Program-made: the position numbers and the translations under genes
Notes under the pieces: generated by a model
What the model was told of the DNA's origin: nothing
Database searches by the model: none
Seen by the model: only the letters and a program-made list of their open reading frames with translations
Shown: positions 6,216-14,323 of the stretch, one piece after another
Layout: each line of letters opens with the position of its first letter
How positions within the stretch are numbered: the first letter of the stretch is position 1
From: Actinomycetes bacterium
Lineage (GTDB): Bacteria; Actinomycetota; Actinomycetes; Propionibacteriales; Propionibacteriaceae
NCBI GenBank assembly: GCA_023443125.1
Contig: JAEZVO010000083.1
Span: forward strand, 1 to 28,860
Length of the DNA: 28,860 nt
Direction of reading: 5' to 3'

Positions 6216-7292
6216 TTAGCCCTTTCTGGCCGCCGAGGCGGCTACCCAGCCCTGCTGCTCCAACGTGTCCCGGAACTGCTCGGCACGCTCATGCTCGACG
6301 AGGATGGTGAGGTAGCCCACCTGCCGGACCGGATCGTGCCGCAGTTCGAAGTCTTCCACGTTCAACCCAGCATCGCCGATGTCGGTGAACAAGCGCGCGA
6401 GGGCGCGCGGCTCGTCGGGAATCTCGACGGTAACCTCGTGCACGTCGATGGGTTCCGCGCCGTGCTTGACGAGTAGCGCCTTCGCACCCGCCTGCCCGAG
6501 CCCCAGGAACTGCTCCAGTTTCTCGGGCTGGTCGAGCACGCCCAAGAGATAGCGAAGATCCTCCGCAACTTCGTCCAGCTCGCCCCGGATGGCGTCGGCG
6601 TTTGCAGAAATAATCTGCCGCCACAACCCCGGGTCCGAGCCGGCGATGCGGGTGACGTCGCGAATGCCCTGCCCGGCGAGCGCGATGTTCGCCCCAGGCA
6701 CCGCGCGCAAGTGCGACGCGGTAAGGATGCTCATGAGGTGCGGCACGTGGCTCACCTGCGCGACGGCGACGTCGTGCTGCTCAGCCGGCATGATCACCAC
6801 GTGCGCCCCGGTGCGCTCCGCGAGATTCACCACCTGCTGCACATGTTCGTCGGCATTCAGAGGCCCAGGTGTGACCACCCACGTGCGGTCGACGAACAGA
6901 TCCGCGCTTGCGGTGAGCGGACCGGTGTACTGCGAGCCTGCCATCGGGTGCGAGGGCACGTAGCGGGCGGCGAGGTTGGGCGCCAGCACCTGCACATCGT
7001 CGATAATGGTGCCCTTCACCGAACCGACGTCGGTCACCACCGCGGTGGGAAATCGGTGCAGGGCATCCGCAACAACGCGTGCGATCACGGCGGGAGGAGT
7101 AGCGACCACCACGATGTCTACTTCATCGGCGGCCGGCAGCCCGACGCGTCCCGCGCCGAGCCCTGCTGCCACCACCGCGTGGGAACCCACCTGGTCGGAG
7201 AGCACCACGTCGCACCCATTGCGGGTGAGCGCGAGCCCCAGTGAGCTGCCCACCAATCCCGCGCCGATGATGAGCACGCGAGGATCAGCCAT
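6216..7292 (-). CDS. tyrA: Prephenate dehydrogenase with ACT domain
   Basis: TyrA oxidatively decarboxylates prephenate to 4-hydroxyphenylpyruvate in tyrosine synthesis. The 358-residue protein begins with a Rossmann dinucleotide fold (GAGLVGSSLG, 10-19). The catalytic segment SHPMAGSQYTG and the helical dimer domain with QVSHVPHLMS follow. A C-terminal ACT domain (about 285-350, beginning VTVEIPDEPRALARLFTDIG) probably gives tyrosine feedback control. ATG 7290-7292 overlaps the end of prcA by 8 bp. In many actinobacteria tyrA follows scpB-rluB, so its coupling to proteasome genes is unusual. Confidence 0.94.
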   Translation of the reverse strand: MADPRVLIIGAGLVGSSLGLALTRNGCDVVLSDQVGSHAVVAAGLGAGRVGLPAADEVDIVVVATPPAVIARVVADALHRFPTAVVTDVGSVKGTIIDDVQVLAPNLAARYVPSHPMAGSQYTGPLTASADLFVDRTWVVTPGPLNADEHVQQVVNLAERTGAHVVIMPAEQHDVAVAQVSHVPHLMSILTASHLRAVPGANIALAGQGIRDVTRIAGSDPGLWRQIISANADAIRGELDEVAEDLRYLLGVLDQPEKLEQFLGLGQAGAKALLVKHGAEPIDVHEVTVEIPDEPRALARLFTDIGDAGLNVEDFELRHDPVRQVGYLTILVEHERAEQFRDTLEQQGWVAASAARKG

Positions 7293-7968
7293 GAAGCATC
7301 GCCTCCACGTCGCTCACAGCGATGCGCCGGAACCGACGACGGCGCGCCAGCTGCCTGTCCAGCACCGCTACTTCGAGCTGCGTGGCCGCGAGCGGCTCAC
7401 CCGTGCTGAGCGAGCCTGCGGCGAGCCGCACGGCGTCATCGATCGAGTGCCCCACTTCGTGCTGCTCGCGCAGCGCCTGGGCGATGCGGTCGGCGTCGCC
7501 ACCGATCACGCTCACCTGCTGCTCGTCGACGATCACCCCGTCATAGCTGATGCGGTACAGCACGTCGTCAGCTACGCGTTCGCCGAGCTCAGCGAGGATG
7601 AGATCGACCTCGTACGGCTTGTCCCCTGACGACGCGAATGCTCCGCCGAGCAGCTGGGAGTAGGCGCCGGCCAGGCTGCGTGCCGTCACGTCGCTGCGGT
7701 CGTAGGCGTAGCCGCGCAGATCAGCGTGCTGGATGCCAGCAACGCGCAGCATCTCGAACTCGTGGTAGCGCCCGACGGCGGCGAACCCGATGCGGTCGTA
7801 AATCTCGGAGATCTTGTGCAGCGTCGACGAATGGTTTTCGGCAATGCACACGATGCCAGCTTCAACCTGCATCACTGCGACGGAGCGTCCGCGGGCAATA
7901 CCTTTGCGCGCGAACTCGGCCCGGTCGAGCATCTGTTGCTCGGGGGAAACGTAGAACGGCATCGTCAT
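7285..7968 (-). CDS. prcA: Proteasome alpha subunit
   Basis: PrcA forms the outer rings of the 20S proteasome and gates substrate entry. The 227-residue protein aligns along its length with mycobacterial PrcA. Seen are the N-terminal FYVSPEQQMLDRAEFARKG, the KISEIYDRIGFAAVGRYHEF segment, RGYAYDRSDVT and the C-terminal LEVAVLDRQLARRRRFRRI. The catalytic Thr is absent, as expected for an alpha subunit. It lacks the longer acidic C-terminal tail of the mycobacterial protein. ATG 7966-7968 overlaps prcB by 4 bp (ATGA), ensuring paired production of the two subunits. Confidence 0.96.
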   Translation of the reverse strand: MTMPFYVSPEQQMLDRAEFARKGIARGRSVAVMQVEAGIVCIAENHSSTLHKISEIYDRIGFAAVGRYHEFEMLRVAGIQHADLRGYAYDRSDVTARSLAGAYSQLLGGAFASSGDKPYEVDLILAELGERVADDVLYRISYDGVIVDEQQVSVIGGDADRIAQALREQHEVGHSIDDAVRLAAGSLSTGEPLAATQLEVAVLDRQLARRRRFRRIAVSDVEAMLHG

Positions 7969-8777
7969 AGCGCGGCTCCCTTCGGGCCTCCATGGCGCTG
8001 TGAACGCTGGACGACGACGCGTTCCGCGACGGCGCGCACGCCGTCAGCATCCCACTTCGCCACGCCGTCGCTCGAGGCGCGCATCACGATGGGCAGAATG
8101 CCTCGGGTGAGGTCGAGCCCGGACGTGGCGGAGTCGTCGTCGGCAGCGTCGAAGAGCGACTGCAGCAGCACCGTCACCGCGGTGAGTTCGTCGGCGTCCG
8201 GGTCGTGCAACTTCTTCAGCGTCGAGCGCGCATATGACGCTCCGGAGCCGATTCCTGAGAACTCCCGCTCCTCGTAGCGGCCGCCCGTGCCGTCATAGGT
8301 GAAGATACGTCCCGAGCCCGCCTGCCTGTCCCAGCCGGCAAACAGCGGCTGCACGGCGAGCCCCTGCATCGTCATGGGCAAGTTGTTGCGCACGAGTACC
8401 CCGAGCCGGTTCGCTTTCCCCTCGAAGCTGAGCGGCAGACCCTCGATCTTTTCGAAATGCTCCAGCTCCACCTGAAACAGCCGCACGAGCTCGACGGCGA
8501 TCCCCGCCGCGCCGGCAATGCCGATCACCGACTCTTCATCGGCCCCGAACACCTTCTCGATGTCATGCAATGCGATGACATTGCCGACGGTGGCTCGTCG
8601 ATCCCCTGCGACGACCACGCCGTCGGCATATCGACACGCGACGATCGTCGTGCCATGTGGCACGATGGCAGGCGCCTCAGCGCCGGGTGCGAGTACGCCT
8701 CGACGTTCCGCCAGTTCCGCAAACGACGACGTCAGCCCGAGTAGCCGGTCGGTCGGTGTGCCCTGGTACTGGTTCAT
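7965..8777 (-). CDS. prcB: Proteasome beta subunit
   Basis: PrcB forms the proteolytic inner rings. The precursor is 270 residues with a propeptide of about 42 residues ending HG before the mature N-terminus TTIVACRYADG. Counting from that threonine, the catalytic set is complete: Thr1, Asp17 (in GDRRAT) and Lys33 (in IEKVF). ATG 8775-8777 is chosen over the TTG one codon upstream because AGGAGG sits 8 bases before it. It is followed by prcA with a 4-bp overlap. No pup, dop, arc/mpa or pafA gene is nearby, although these normally flank prcBA in actinobacteria. Its start lies back to back with the DUF3054 gene. Confidence 0.96.
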   Translation of the reverse strand: MNQYQGTPTDRLLGLTSSFAELAERRGVLAPGAEAPAIVPHGTTIVACRYADGVVVAGDRRATVGNVIALHDIEKVFGADEESVIGIAGAAGIAVELVRLFQVELEHFEKIEGLPLSFEGKANRLGVLVRNNLPMTMQGLAVQPLFAGWDRQAGSGRIFTYDGTGGRYEEREFSGIGSGASYARSTLKKLHDPDADELTAVTVLLQSLFDAADDDSATSGLDLTRGILPIVMRASSDGVAKWDADGVRAVAERVVVQRSQRHGGPKGAAL

Positions 8778-10072
8778 CAAGCCTGCCTCCTAAGATGTCC
8801 AGCATGATGCGCTTGGTTCCCCTCGGCTTGGACATGCTGTTCGTGCTCATCTTCTCGGCCCTCGGCCGAATGAGCCACGGCGAAAACCCCCTCGGGGTGT
8901 TCGTAACCGCCTGGCCGTTTCTCGTCGCCTGCCTGGTCGCATGGGCGATCATCGCCGCGCTGGGCGATATGGGCACTGGCTGGCGCGCCGGAGTCGTGAG
9001 TTGGCTGGTCACCTGGCTGGGCGGCATCGCCGTGCGACTGATGAGCGGCACCAGCGCCGCCGTCGCGTTCGTCCTTGTCGCAGGCGGAGTGCTCGCGCTC
9101 TTCCTGCTGGGCTGGCGAGCGTGCTGGGCGTTGCTCAAGCGTCGTCGCACCGCTCAGGCCTGAGGTCGACGCTCCGCCCAGCTGCGCTGGGATGTTGCGG
9201 GGGCGCGGGCCGACGTAGTCCGGTCCGTACGCGCCGGGTGCCGGGCGACGCTTGCGCATGGGCGCCTGCTGGCCCGGCGCGAGGCGCTTCGACGTCAACA
9301 GAAAACCGGTGTGGCTTGCCGTCGCGTGCCCTGGCCGAATGGCGAGCCCCTCGGCATGCCAGTCGCGCACCGTCGTCTCCGTCATCACGGGCTCAGTAAA
9401 TCCGCCGTGGGCGCGCAGCGTGTCCGCGACGCGTCCGAGCTGCGTCGTCGTGGCGACGTAGCAGCACAGCACGCCCCCGGGCACCATGCGCTCCCCCACC
9501 GCGTCGATGCACTCCCACGGAGCGAGCATGTCCAAGATGGCGCGATCGATGGGCTCGTCGGTGATGCTCTCGACCAGGTCGCCGACGCGCAACTCCCACG
9601 TGGGGTGGCCGTCGCCGAGGAAATTCTCGACGTTCTTCGCCGCGACATCGGCGAATTCCTGCCGCCGCTCGTAGCTCATGAGTTTGCCGTTAGGCCCAAT
9701 GACGCGCAGCAGCGCCAGGGTCAGCGCGCCGGAACCGACGCCCGCCTCTAGGACGCGGGCGCCCGGGTAGATGTCCGTCCACATGAGAATCTGGGCCGCG
9801 TCCTTGGGATAAATCACGGCGGCCTCGCGCGGCATGGACACCATGAACTCGTTCAGAATCGGGCGAAATGCCAGCCACTCCATGCCACCAGCGGAGCGAA
9901 TCACCACGCCTTCGGGCCCGCCGAGCAGATCGTCGTGGTGCACGGCGCCGTGGGTGGTGTGCCACACCGCACCCTCTTTCAGCACGAGCGATTTGCGGCG
10001 TCCCTTGGTGTCGGTGAGCGTCACGCGCTCGCCCGGCTGCAGTGGGCCGTGTCGCACCCCTGACGCGCTCAC
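8777..10072 (-). CDS. trmI: tRNA (adenine-58-N1)-methyltransferase TrmI, with an anomalous 3' run-on
   Basis: TrmI methylates A58 in the T loop of tRNA using S-adenosylmethionine. The first 300 residues align with mycobacterial TrmI (280 aa). They show ERVTLTDTKGRR, SMPREAAVIYPKDAAQI, the SAM motif VLEAGVGSGALTL (107-119), LDMLAPWE and a basic C-terminal end (RKRRPAPGAYGPDYVGPRP). GTG 10070-10072 overlaps the HAD gene in a GTGA motif and has GAAGGA upstream. The frame then stays open for about 128 more residues, antisense to DUF3054, until 8777. That tail is rich in Q, H, E and D, as expected for the complement of a membrane protein, and looks non-genuine. A TGA in a neighbouring frame (TCA at 9154-9156) is where an ordinary end would fall, so a one-base indel is possible. 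Confidence 0.85.
   Translation of the reverse strand: MSASGVRHGPLQPGERVTLTDTKGRRKSLVLKEGAVWHTTHGAVHHDDLLGGPEGVVIRSAGGMEWLAFRPILNEFMVSMPREAAVIYPKDAAQILMWTDIYPGARVLEAGVGSGALTLALLRVIGPNGKLMSYERRQEFADVAAKNVENFLGDGHPTWELRVGDLVESITDEPIDRAILDMLAPWECIDAVGERMVPGGVLCCYVATTTQLGRVADTLRAHGGFTEPVMTETTVRDWHAEGLAIRPGHATASHTGFLLTSKRLAPGQQAPMRKRRPAPGAYGPDYVGPRPRNIPAQLGGASTSGLSGATTLEQRPARSPAQQEEREHSACDKDERDGGAGAAHQSHGDAAQPGDQPTHDSGAPASAHIAQRGDDRPCDQAGDEKRPGGYEHPEGVFAVAHSAEGREDEHEQHVQAEGNQAHHAGHLRRQA
8791..8796 (+). promoter_or_regulatory. -10 element for leaderless DUF3054 transcript
   Basis: TAAGAT is followed by exactly 7 bases and ATG 8804-8806. Initiation 7 bases past a -10 would place the first transcribed base at the start codon. 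There is no ribosome binding site before either candidate ATG, which supports leaderless translation. Confidence 0.45.
8804..9163 (+). CDS. DUF3054 family membrane protein
   Basis: The 119-residue protein has about four transmembrane segments (roughly residues 2-16, 28-48, 55-75 and 80-104) and a basic C-terminus (KRRRTAQA). Family marks are the LD in the first helix, GRMSHGE, and TAWPFLVACLVAW in the second segment. The function of DUF3054 proteins is unknown to me. ATG 8804 is chosen because it lies 7 bases from a good -10; ATG 8795 would overlap that -10. It is divergent from prcB and convergent with trmI. Its stop sits in the palindrome TCAGGCCTGA (9154-9163). Confidence 0.8.
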   Translation: MMRLVPLGLDMLFVLIFSALGRMSHGENPLGVFVTAWPFLVACLVAWAIIAALGDMGTGWRAGVVSWLVTWLGGIAVRLMSGTSAAVAFVLVAGGVLALFLLGWRACWALLKRRRTAQA

Positions 10073-10737
10073 TCGGCGTCCTTCAGCTGGCGCCATGTGT
10101 CGACGAGGCGGTCGAGGTTCGTCGTGGCGAGCCCATCGTCGAAGATGGCCATGCGTGGATGCGGTTCCAGGGGCTGGTGCATAGGCACCCCGACGACCAA
10201 TCCGCCGGCAGCGAGCCCTGCCGCCGACCCAGAAATGGAGTCTTCCAAGATCACGCACTGCGTCGCCGGCAGGTCAAGGCGTCGCAATGCCAGTTCGTAC
10301 GCCTCCGGGTTGGGCTTCGGGTGGGTGACGTCGTCGGCGGTGATGATGAACTCGAAGGCAGGAGGCAACTGCGCCTTGGCGGCTTGGAGGATGTCCTTGT
10401 TGCTCGCGGTGACGATGCACTGACGGATGTCCGAAGCGGCAGCGGCTTCGGCGAGTTCCAACGCGCCCGGCATGTAGGGCATACGATCGCTGATTCGCCT
10501 GGCCACGCGCGAGATGAGCTCCGTCATCACGGCGTCGCCGTCGTCGGGGCGTCGCATGGCCTCGGCGAGATGCTGCGCGGTGATACGGACGTGCTGGCCC
10601 ACCATGCGGAAGGCATCTTCGTCGGTCCAGGAACCGCCGTGTTCGGCGACGAGGCGTTTCTCCTCGCCGTGCCAGTAGGGTTCGCTATTGACCAGGGTGC
10701 CGTCGAAATCCCAGATGATCGCTTGCAACGAATCCAC
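10069..10737 (-). CDS. HAD superfamily hydrolase (phosphatase/phosphomutase type)
   Basis: The 222-residue protein is a subfamily IA haloacid-dehalogenase hydrolase. Motif I is DFDGTLVNSEP (10-20, nucleophile and acid/base Asp), motif II is IVTASN, the Lys motif is HPKPNPEAY, and motif III is ILEDSISGSAAG. The helical cap between motifs I and II is typical of beta-phosphoglucomutase-like and phosphoglycolate phosphatase-like enzymes. The substrate cannot be told from sequence. The start is GTG 10735-10737 with AAGGAG upstream. It lies between metH (37 bp upstream) and trmI (4-bp overlap), an order also seen in other actinobacteria. Confidence 0.88.
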   Translation of the reverse strand: MDSLQAIIWDFDGTLVNSEPYWHGEEKRLVAEHGGSWTDEDAFRMVGQHVRITAQHLAEAMRRPDDGDAVMTELISRVARRISDRMPYMPGALELAEAAAASDIRQCIVTASNKDILQAAKAQLPPAFEFIITADDVTHPKPNPEAYELALRRLDLPATQCVILEDSISGSAAGLAAGGLVVGVPMHQPLEPHPRMAIFDDGLATTNLDRLVDTWRQLKDAE

Positions 10738-10774
10738 GCATGCTCCTTCCCAACTGTGGCAGCCTACCTGGTTG

Positions 10775-13700
10775 TTAGACGCTGAAGTACTTTGCCTCGG
10801 GGTGGTGCAGGATGATGGCGTCGGTGGACTGCTCGGGATGCAGTTGCAGCTCCTCGCTCAGCTCCACACCAATACGCGACGGGTCCAGCAGGCGCACGAG
10901 CGCGATCCGGTCTTCGAGGTTCGGGCAGGCCGGGTAGCCAAACGAGTAGCGCGAACCTCGGTAGGCCTGCTTGTGGATGGCCTCATGCACCGTGCGTTCT
11001 TCGTCGGCATAGCCGAGCTCGGTGCGGATGCGCTGGTGCCAGTACTCGGCGAGCGCCTCGGTGAGCTGCACCGAGAGGCCGTGCAGCTCGAGGTACTCGC
11101 GGTACGAGTCTGCGGCGAAGAGCTCGTTGGCGGCACCGGCCACACGGCTGCCCATCGTCACCAACTGCATGGGCAGCACGTCGGGCCCGAGCTGTTCTGT
11201 TTCCTCCTTGTCGCGGAAGAAATCTGAGAGGCAGAGCTTGCGGTCTCTGCGCTGCCTGGGGAACGTGAATCGGGCGACTTCCGCCGTCGGATCTTCCGGA
11301 TCGCCGACGATGAGCGTCTCGTCGTCGGAATGCACCGGGAAATAGCCGTAGACGACGCCGAAGTCTGCGAGCGATTCCGTCGCGATGCGGTCAATCCACA
11401 TCCTGAGGCGCGGCATGGCTTCCTGCTCGACGAGTTCCTCGTAGCTCATGCCATCGCGGTTGCCGCGGAGCCCCCAGCGCCCCATGAAGGTTGCGCGGTG
11501 GTCGAGCCATTCGAGGATGTCGTTCATGCCGATGCCCTTGATCACGCGGGTGCCCCAAAATGGCGGGGTGGGCACGGGCAGCCCGCGGGCGACGTCGGAG
11601 CGCACGCCCAGCTCGGGCTCCTCAATCTCGACGAGCGATTCGCGCGCCTTGACCCGACGCTGTTTGCGCTCCGGCAGCTTCGCCCCTTCGACGCCCTGCT
11701 TGACGGCCATCACTGCATCCATCAGCGCTAGACCTTCAAATGCGTCCCTGGCGTAGCGCACCTCACCCTCGAACAGGTCGCCCAGGTCCTGCTCGACGTA
11801 GGCGCGGGTGAGCGCCGCACCGCCCAGCAACACCGGGTACTTATCGGCGAGCCCAAGCCGGTTCATCTCGACGAGGTTGTCCTTCATCACCAGCGTCGAT
11901 TTCACCAGCAACCCGGACATGCCGATCACGTCGGCGTTGTGTTCCTCAGCTGCGTCGAGAATGGCCTGGATCGGCTGCTTGATACCAATGTTGATCACGG
12001 TGTAGCCGTTGTTGCTCACGATGATGTCGACGAGGTTCTTGCCGATGTCGTGCACGTCGCCGCGCACCGTGGCCAACACCAAGGTGCCCTTGCCGGACCC
12101 GTCGGTTTTCTCCATGTGCGGCTCGAGGTGCGCGACGGCGGCCTTCATGGTCTCTGCTGATTGGAGCACGAACGGCAACTGCATCTGCCCGGAGCCGAAC
12201 AGGTCACCCACCACCTTCATACCGGCGAGCAGGTCCTCATTGATGATGGCGATCGCTTCCTTAGACTGCAGTGCTTCGTCCAGGTCAGCTTCGAGGCCTT
12301 TGGCTTCGCCGTCGATGATGCGGCGCTGCAGGCGCTCGGCGAGCGGCAGCGCGGCGAGTTCCGCGGCGCGGGTCTCGCGGGCCGATTTCGCGGTGACGCC
12401 CTCGAACATTTCGAGGAACTTCGCGAGCGGGTCGTACTCGTCGCGACGGTCATAGATGAGGTCGAGCGCCACCTGGCGTTGATCGTCGGGGATGCGATCC
12501 ATGGGCAAGATCTTCGCCGAATGTACGATCGCGGAGTCGAGGCCTGCCTGGACGCACTCGTGGAGGAACACGGAGTTCAACACGATGCGTGCGGCAGGGT
12601 TGAGGCCGAACGACACGTTGGACACACCGAGCGTCGTGCGCACCCCGGGATACTTGGCCTTCAGCTCGCGAATGGCTTCGATGGTCTCGAGCGCATCCCG
12701 ACGGGTTTCCTCCTGGCCGGTGCTGATGGGGAATGTGAGACAGTCGACGAGGATGTCGCCCACGTGCATGCCCCAGTTGCCGGTGAGGTCGTCGATGAGC
12801 CTCGAGGCGCACCGCACCTTCCACTCGGCAGTGCGCGCTTGGCCTTCCTCGTCGATGGTGAGCGCGACGACCGCCGCGCCGTGCTCCTGGATCATCGGCA
12901 TGACGCGTGCGAAGCGGCTGTCCGGACCGTCGCCATCTTCGTAGTTGACGGAGTTGACCACGCAACGCCCGGCCAATTTCTCGAGCCCGGCGCGGATCAC
13001 GTCGGGCTCTGTGGAGTCGAGCATGATCGGGAGGGTGACCGACGTGGACAGTCGGCCCGCCAGCTCCTCCATGTCGCTCACGCCGTCGCGACCGACGTAG
13101 TCGGCGCACAGATCGAGCAGGTGGGCGCCATCGCGGGCCTGGGCCTTCGCGATGTTGACGCAGTCGTCGAAGCGGCCTTCGAGCATCGCTTCACGGAACG
13201 CCTTCGAGCCGTTGGCGTTGGTGCGTTCGCCGATGCTCAAGTAGCTCGCATCCTGGTCGAAGGGCACCTCGACGTAGAGCGAGCTGATCGCATCCTCGGG
13301 CTGCGGCTCGCGCGGCGCGACTTCCTTGCCTCCGAAGCGCTCGACGAGCACCGCGACGTGTTCGGGCGTCGTTCCGCAGCATCCGCCGACCAGAGCGAGG
13401 CCGTAGTCGTCGACGAAGGGCGCGAGCGCGTCGGCAAAGGGCTCCGCTTCAAGCGGGTAGACCGCTCCGTCAGCGGTGATTTCAGGCAGGCCGGCGTTCG
13501 GCATGCAGGCGACGTTGCGGGTGAAACGTCGAGACAGGTGGCGCAGGTGCTCACTCATCTCGGTGGGGCCGGTGGCGCAGTTGAGGCCAATCGAATCCAC
13601 ACCGAGCGCATCGAGCGTGATGAGGGCGGCGCCAATCTCAGAGCCGAGCAGCATCGTGCCCGTGGTTTCGACGGTGACGTTCACGAGGATCGGGAGATCC

Positions 13701-14245
13701 ACTCCTGCCTCGGCCCGCGCACGTTTCGCCGCGATCACCGCCGCCTTCGCTTGCAGCAAGTCTTGGCACGTCTCGATCAGTACCGCGTCGATGCCGCCGC
13801 GGAGCATGGCAGTCACCTGCTGCTGGTACGCGTCGCGGATATCGGCGAAGCGAATGTGGCCGAGCGTGGGCAGTTTGGTGCCTGGCCCGATAGAGCCCAG
13901 CACGAATCGGGGCTTGTCGGTGTATTCGTCGGCGGTAGTGCGAGCGATACGCGCGGCGGCCTCGGCGAGCTCGTCGAGGCGCTCCACGATGCCGTACTCG
14001 CCGAGCGCGGCGAGGTTGGTGCCGAACGTGTTGGTCTCGATGCAATCAGCGCCTGCATCGAGGTACGCCCGATGGATCTGCTCGACTACGTCCGGGCGAG
14101 TGACGTTGAGAATCTCGTTACAGCCTTCGAGGCCCTGGAAATCCTCCTCTAGCGAGAGGTCAGTAAACGACTGAAGCATCGTGCCCATCGCGCCGTCAGC
14201 CACCAGAACTCGCGTGCCAAGGACGTCTCGAAAGCTCCTGTTCAT
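10775..14245 (-). CDS. metH: Cobalamin-dependent methionine synthase
   Basis: MetH transfers the methyl group of methyltetrahydrofolate to homocysteine via cobalamin. The 1156-residue protein has all four modules in order. The homocysteine domain has zinc Cys in GLNCATGP (about 220) and GGCCGTTPEH (about 288). The pterin domain begins at SIGERTNANGSKAF (about 337). The cap and B12 domain carry the His ligand in DVHDIGKNLVD (about 733). The C-terminal SAM activation domain contains RGSRYSFGYPACPNLEDR. The open frame extends upstream, but ATG 14243-14245 fits the family start and stands 7 bases from a TACAGT -10 with no SD, suggesting a leaderless mRNA. No cobalamin riboswitch fits in the 78-bp gap to PAC2. 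Confidence 0.97.
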   Translation of the reverse strand: MNRSFRDVLGTRVLVADGAMGTMLQSFTDLSLEEDFQGLEGCNEILNVTRPDVVEQIHRAYLDAGADCIETNTFGTNLAALGEYGIVERLDELAEAAARIARTTADEYTDKPRFVLGSIGPGTKLPTLGHIRFADIRDAYQQQVTAMLRGGIDAVLIETCQDLLQAKAAVIAAKRARAEAGVDLPILVNVTVETTGTMLLGSEIGAALITLDALGVDSIGLNCATGPTEMSEHLRHLSRRFTRNVACMPNAGLPEITADGAVYPLEAEPFADALAPFVDDYGLALVGGCCGTTPEHVAVLVERFGGKEVAPREPQPEDAISSLYVEVPFDQDASYLSIGERTNANGSKAFREAMLEGRFDDCVNIAKAQARDGAHLLDLCADYVGRDGVSDMEELAGRLSTSVTLPIMLDSTEPDVIRAGLEKLAGRCVVNSVNYEDGDGPDSRFARVMPMIQEHGAAVVALTIDEEGQARTAEWKVRCASRLIDDLTGNWGMHVGDILVDCLTFPISTGQEETRRDALETIEAIRELKAKYPGVRTTLGVSNVSFGLNPAARIVLNSVFLHECVQAGLDSAIVHSAKILPMDRIPDDQRQVALDLIYDRRDEYDPLAKFLEMFEGVTAKSARETRAAELAALPLAERLQRRIIDGEAKGLEADLDEALQSKEAIAIINEDLLAGMKVVGDLFGSGQMQLPFVLQSAETMKAAVAHLEPHMEKTDGSGKGTLVLATVRGDVHDIGKNLVDIIVSNNGYTVINIGIKQPIQAILDAAEEHNADVIGMSGLLVKSTLVMKDNLVEMNRLGLADKYPVLLGGAALTRAYVEQDLGDLFEGEVRYARDAFEGLALMDAVMAVKQGVEGAKLPERKQRRVKARESLVEIEEPELGVRSDVARGLPVPTPPFWGTRVIKGIGMNDILEWLDHRATFMGRWGLRGNRDGMSYEELVEQEAMPRLRMWIDRIATESLADFGVVYGYFPVHSDDETLIVGDPEDPTAEVARFTFPRQRRDRKLCLSDFFRDKEETEQLGPDVLPMQLVTMGSRVAGAANELFAADSYREYLELHGLSVQLTEALAEYWHQRIRTELGYADEERTVHEAIHKQAYRGSRYSFGYPACPNLEDRIALVRLLDPSRIGVELSEELQLHPEQSTDAIILHHPEAKYFSV

Positions 14246-14252
14246 GCGGGCC

Positions 14253-14258
14253 ACTGTA
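14253..14258 (-). promoter_or_regulatory. -10 element for leaderless metH transcript
   Basis: On the minus strand TACAGT is followed by 7 bases (GGCCCGC) and the metH ATG. No Shine-Dalgarno is present. A weak -35-like TTCGGC lies 17 bp upstream of the -10. Confidence 0.5.
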
Positions 14259-14311
14259 TCGGCAACGCACGCTACGCCGAATCGTGATGTCTGCCCCGCG
14301 GACGCGCGCGC

Positions 14312-14317
14312 TAGGCT
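14312..14317 (+). promoter_or_regulatory. -10 element for leaderless PAC2 transcript
   Basis: TAGGCT is followed by 6 bases (GGTGCA) and the ATG at 14324. No Shine-Dalgarno is present. It is divergent from the metH promoter within a 78-bp gap. Confidence 0.5.
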
Positions 14318-14323
14318 GGTGCA

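Noticed and set aside
12161..14152. 663-codon plus-strand open frame
   Set aside because: It is antisense to metH, whose domains are complete; the translated product is rich in D, H, R and E with no family motif.
14246..14323. Cobalamin riboswitch before metH
   Set aside because: The 78-bp gap is too short and lacks a B12-box-like sequence.
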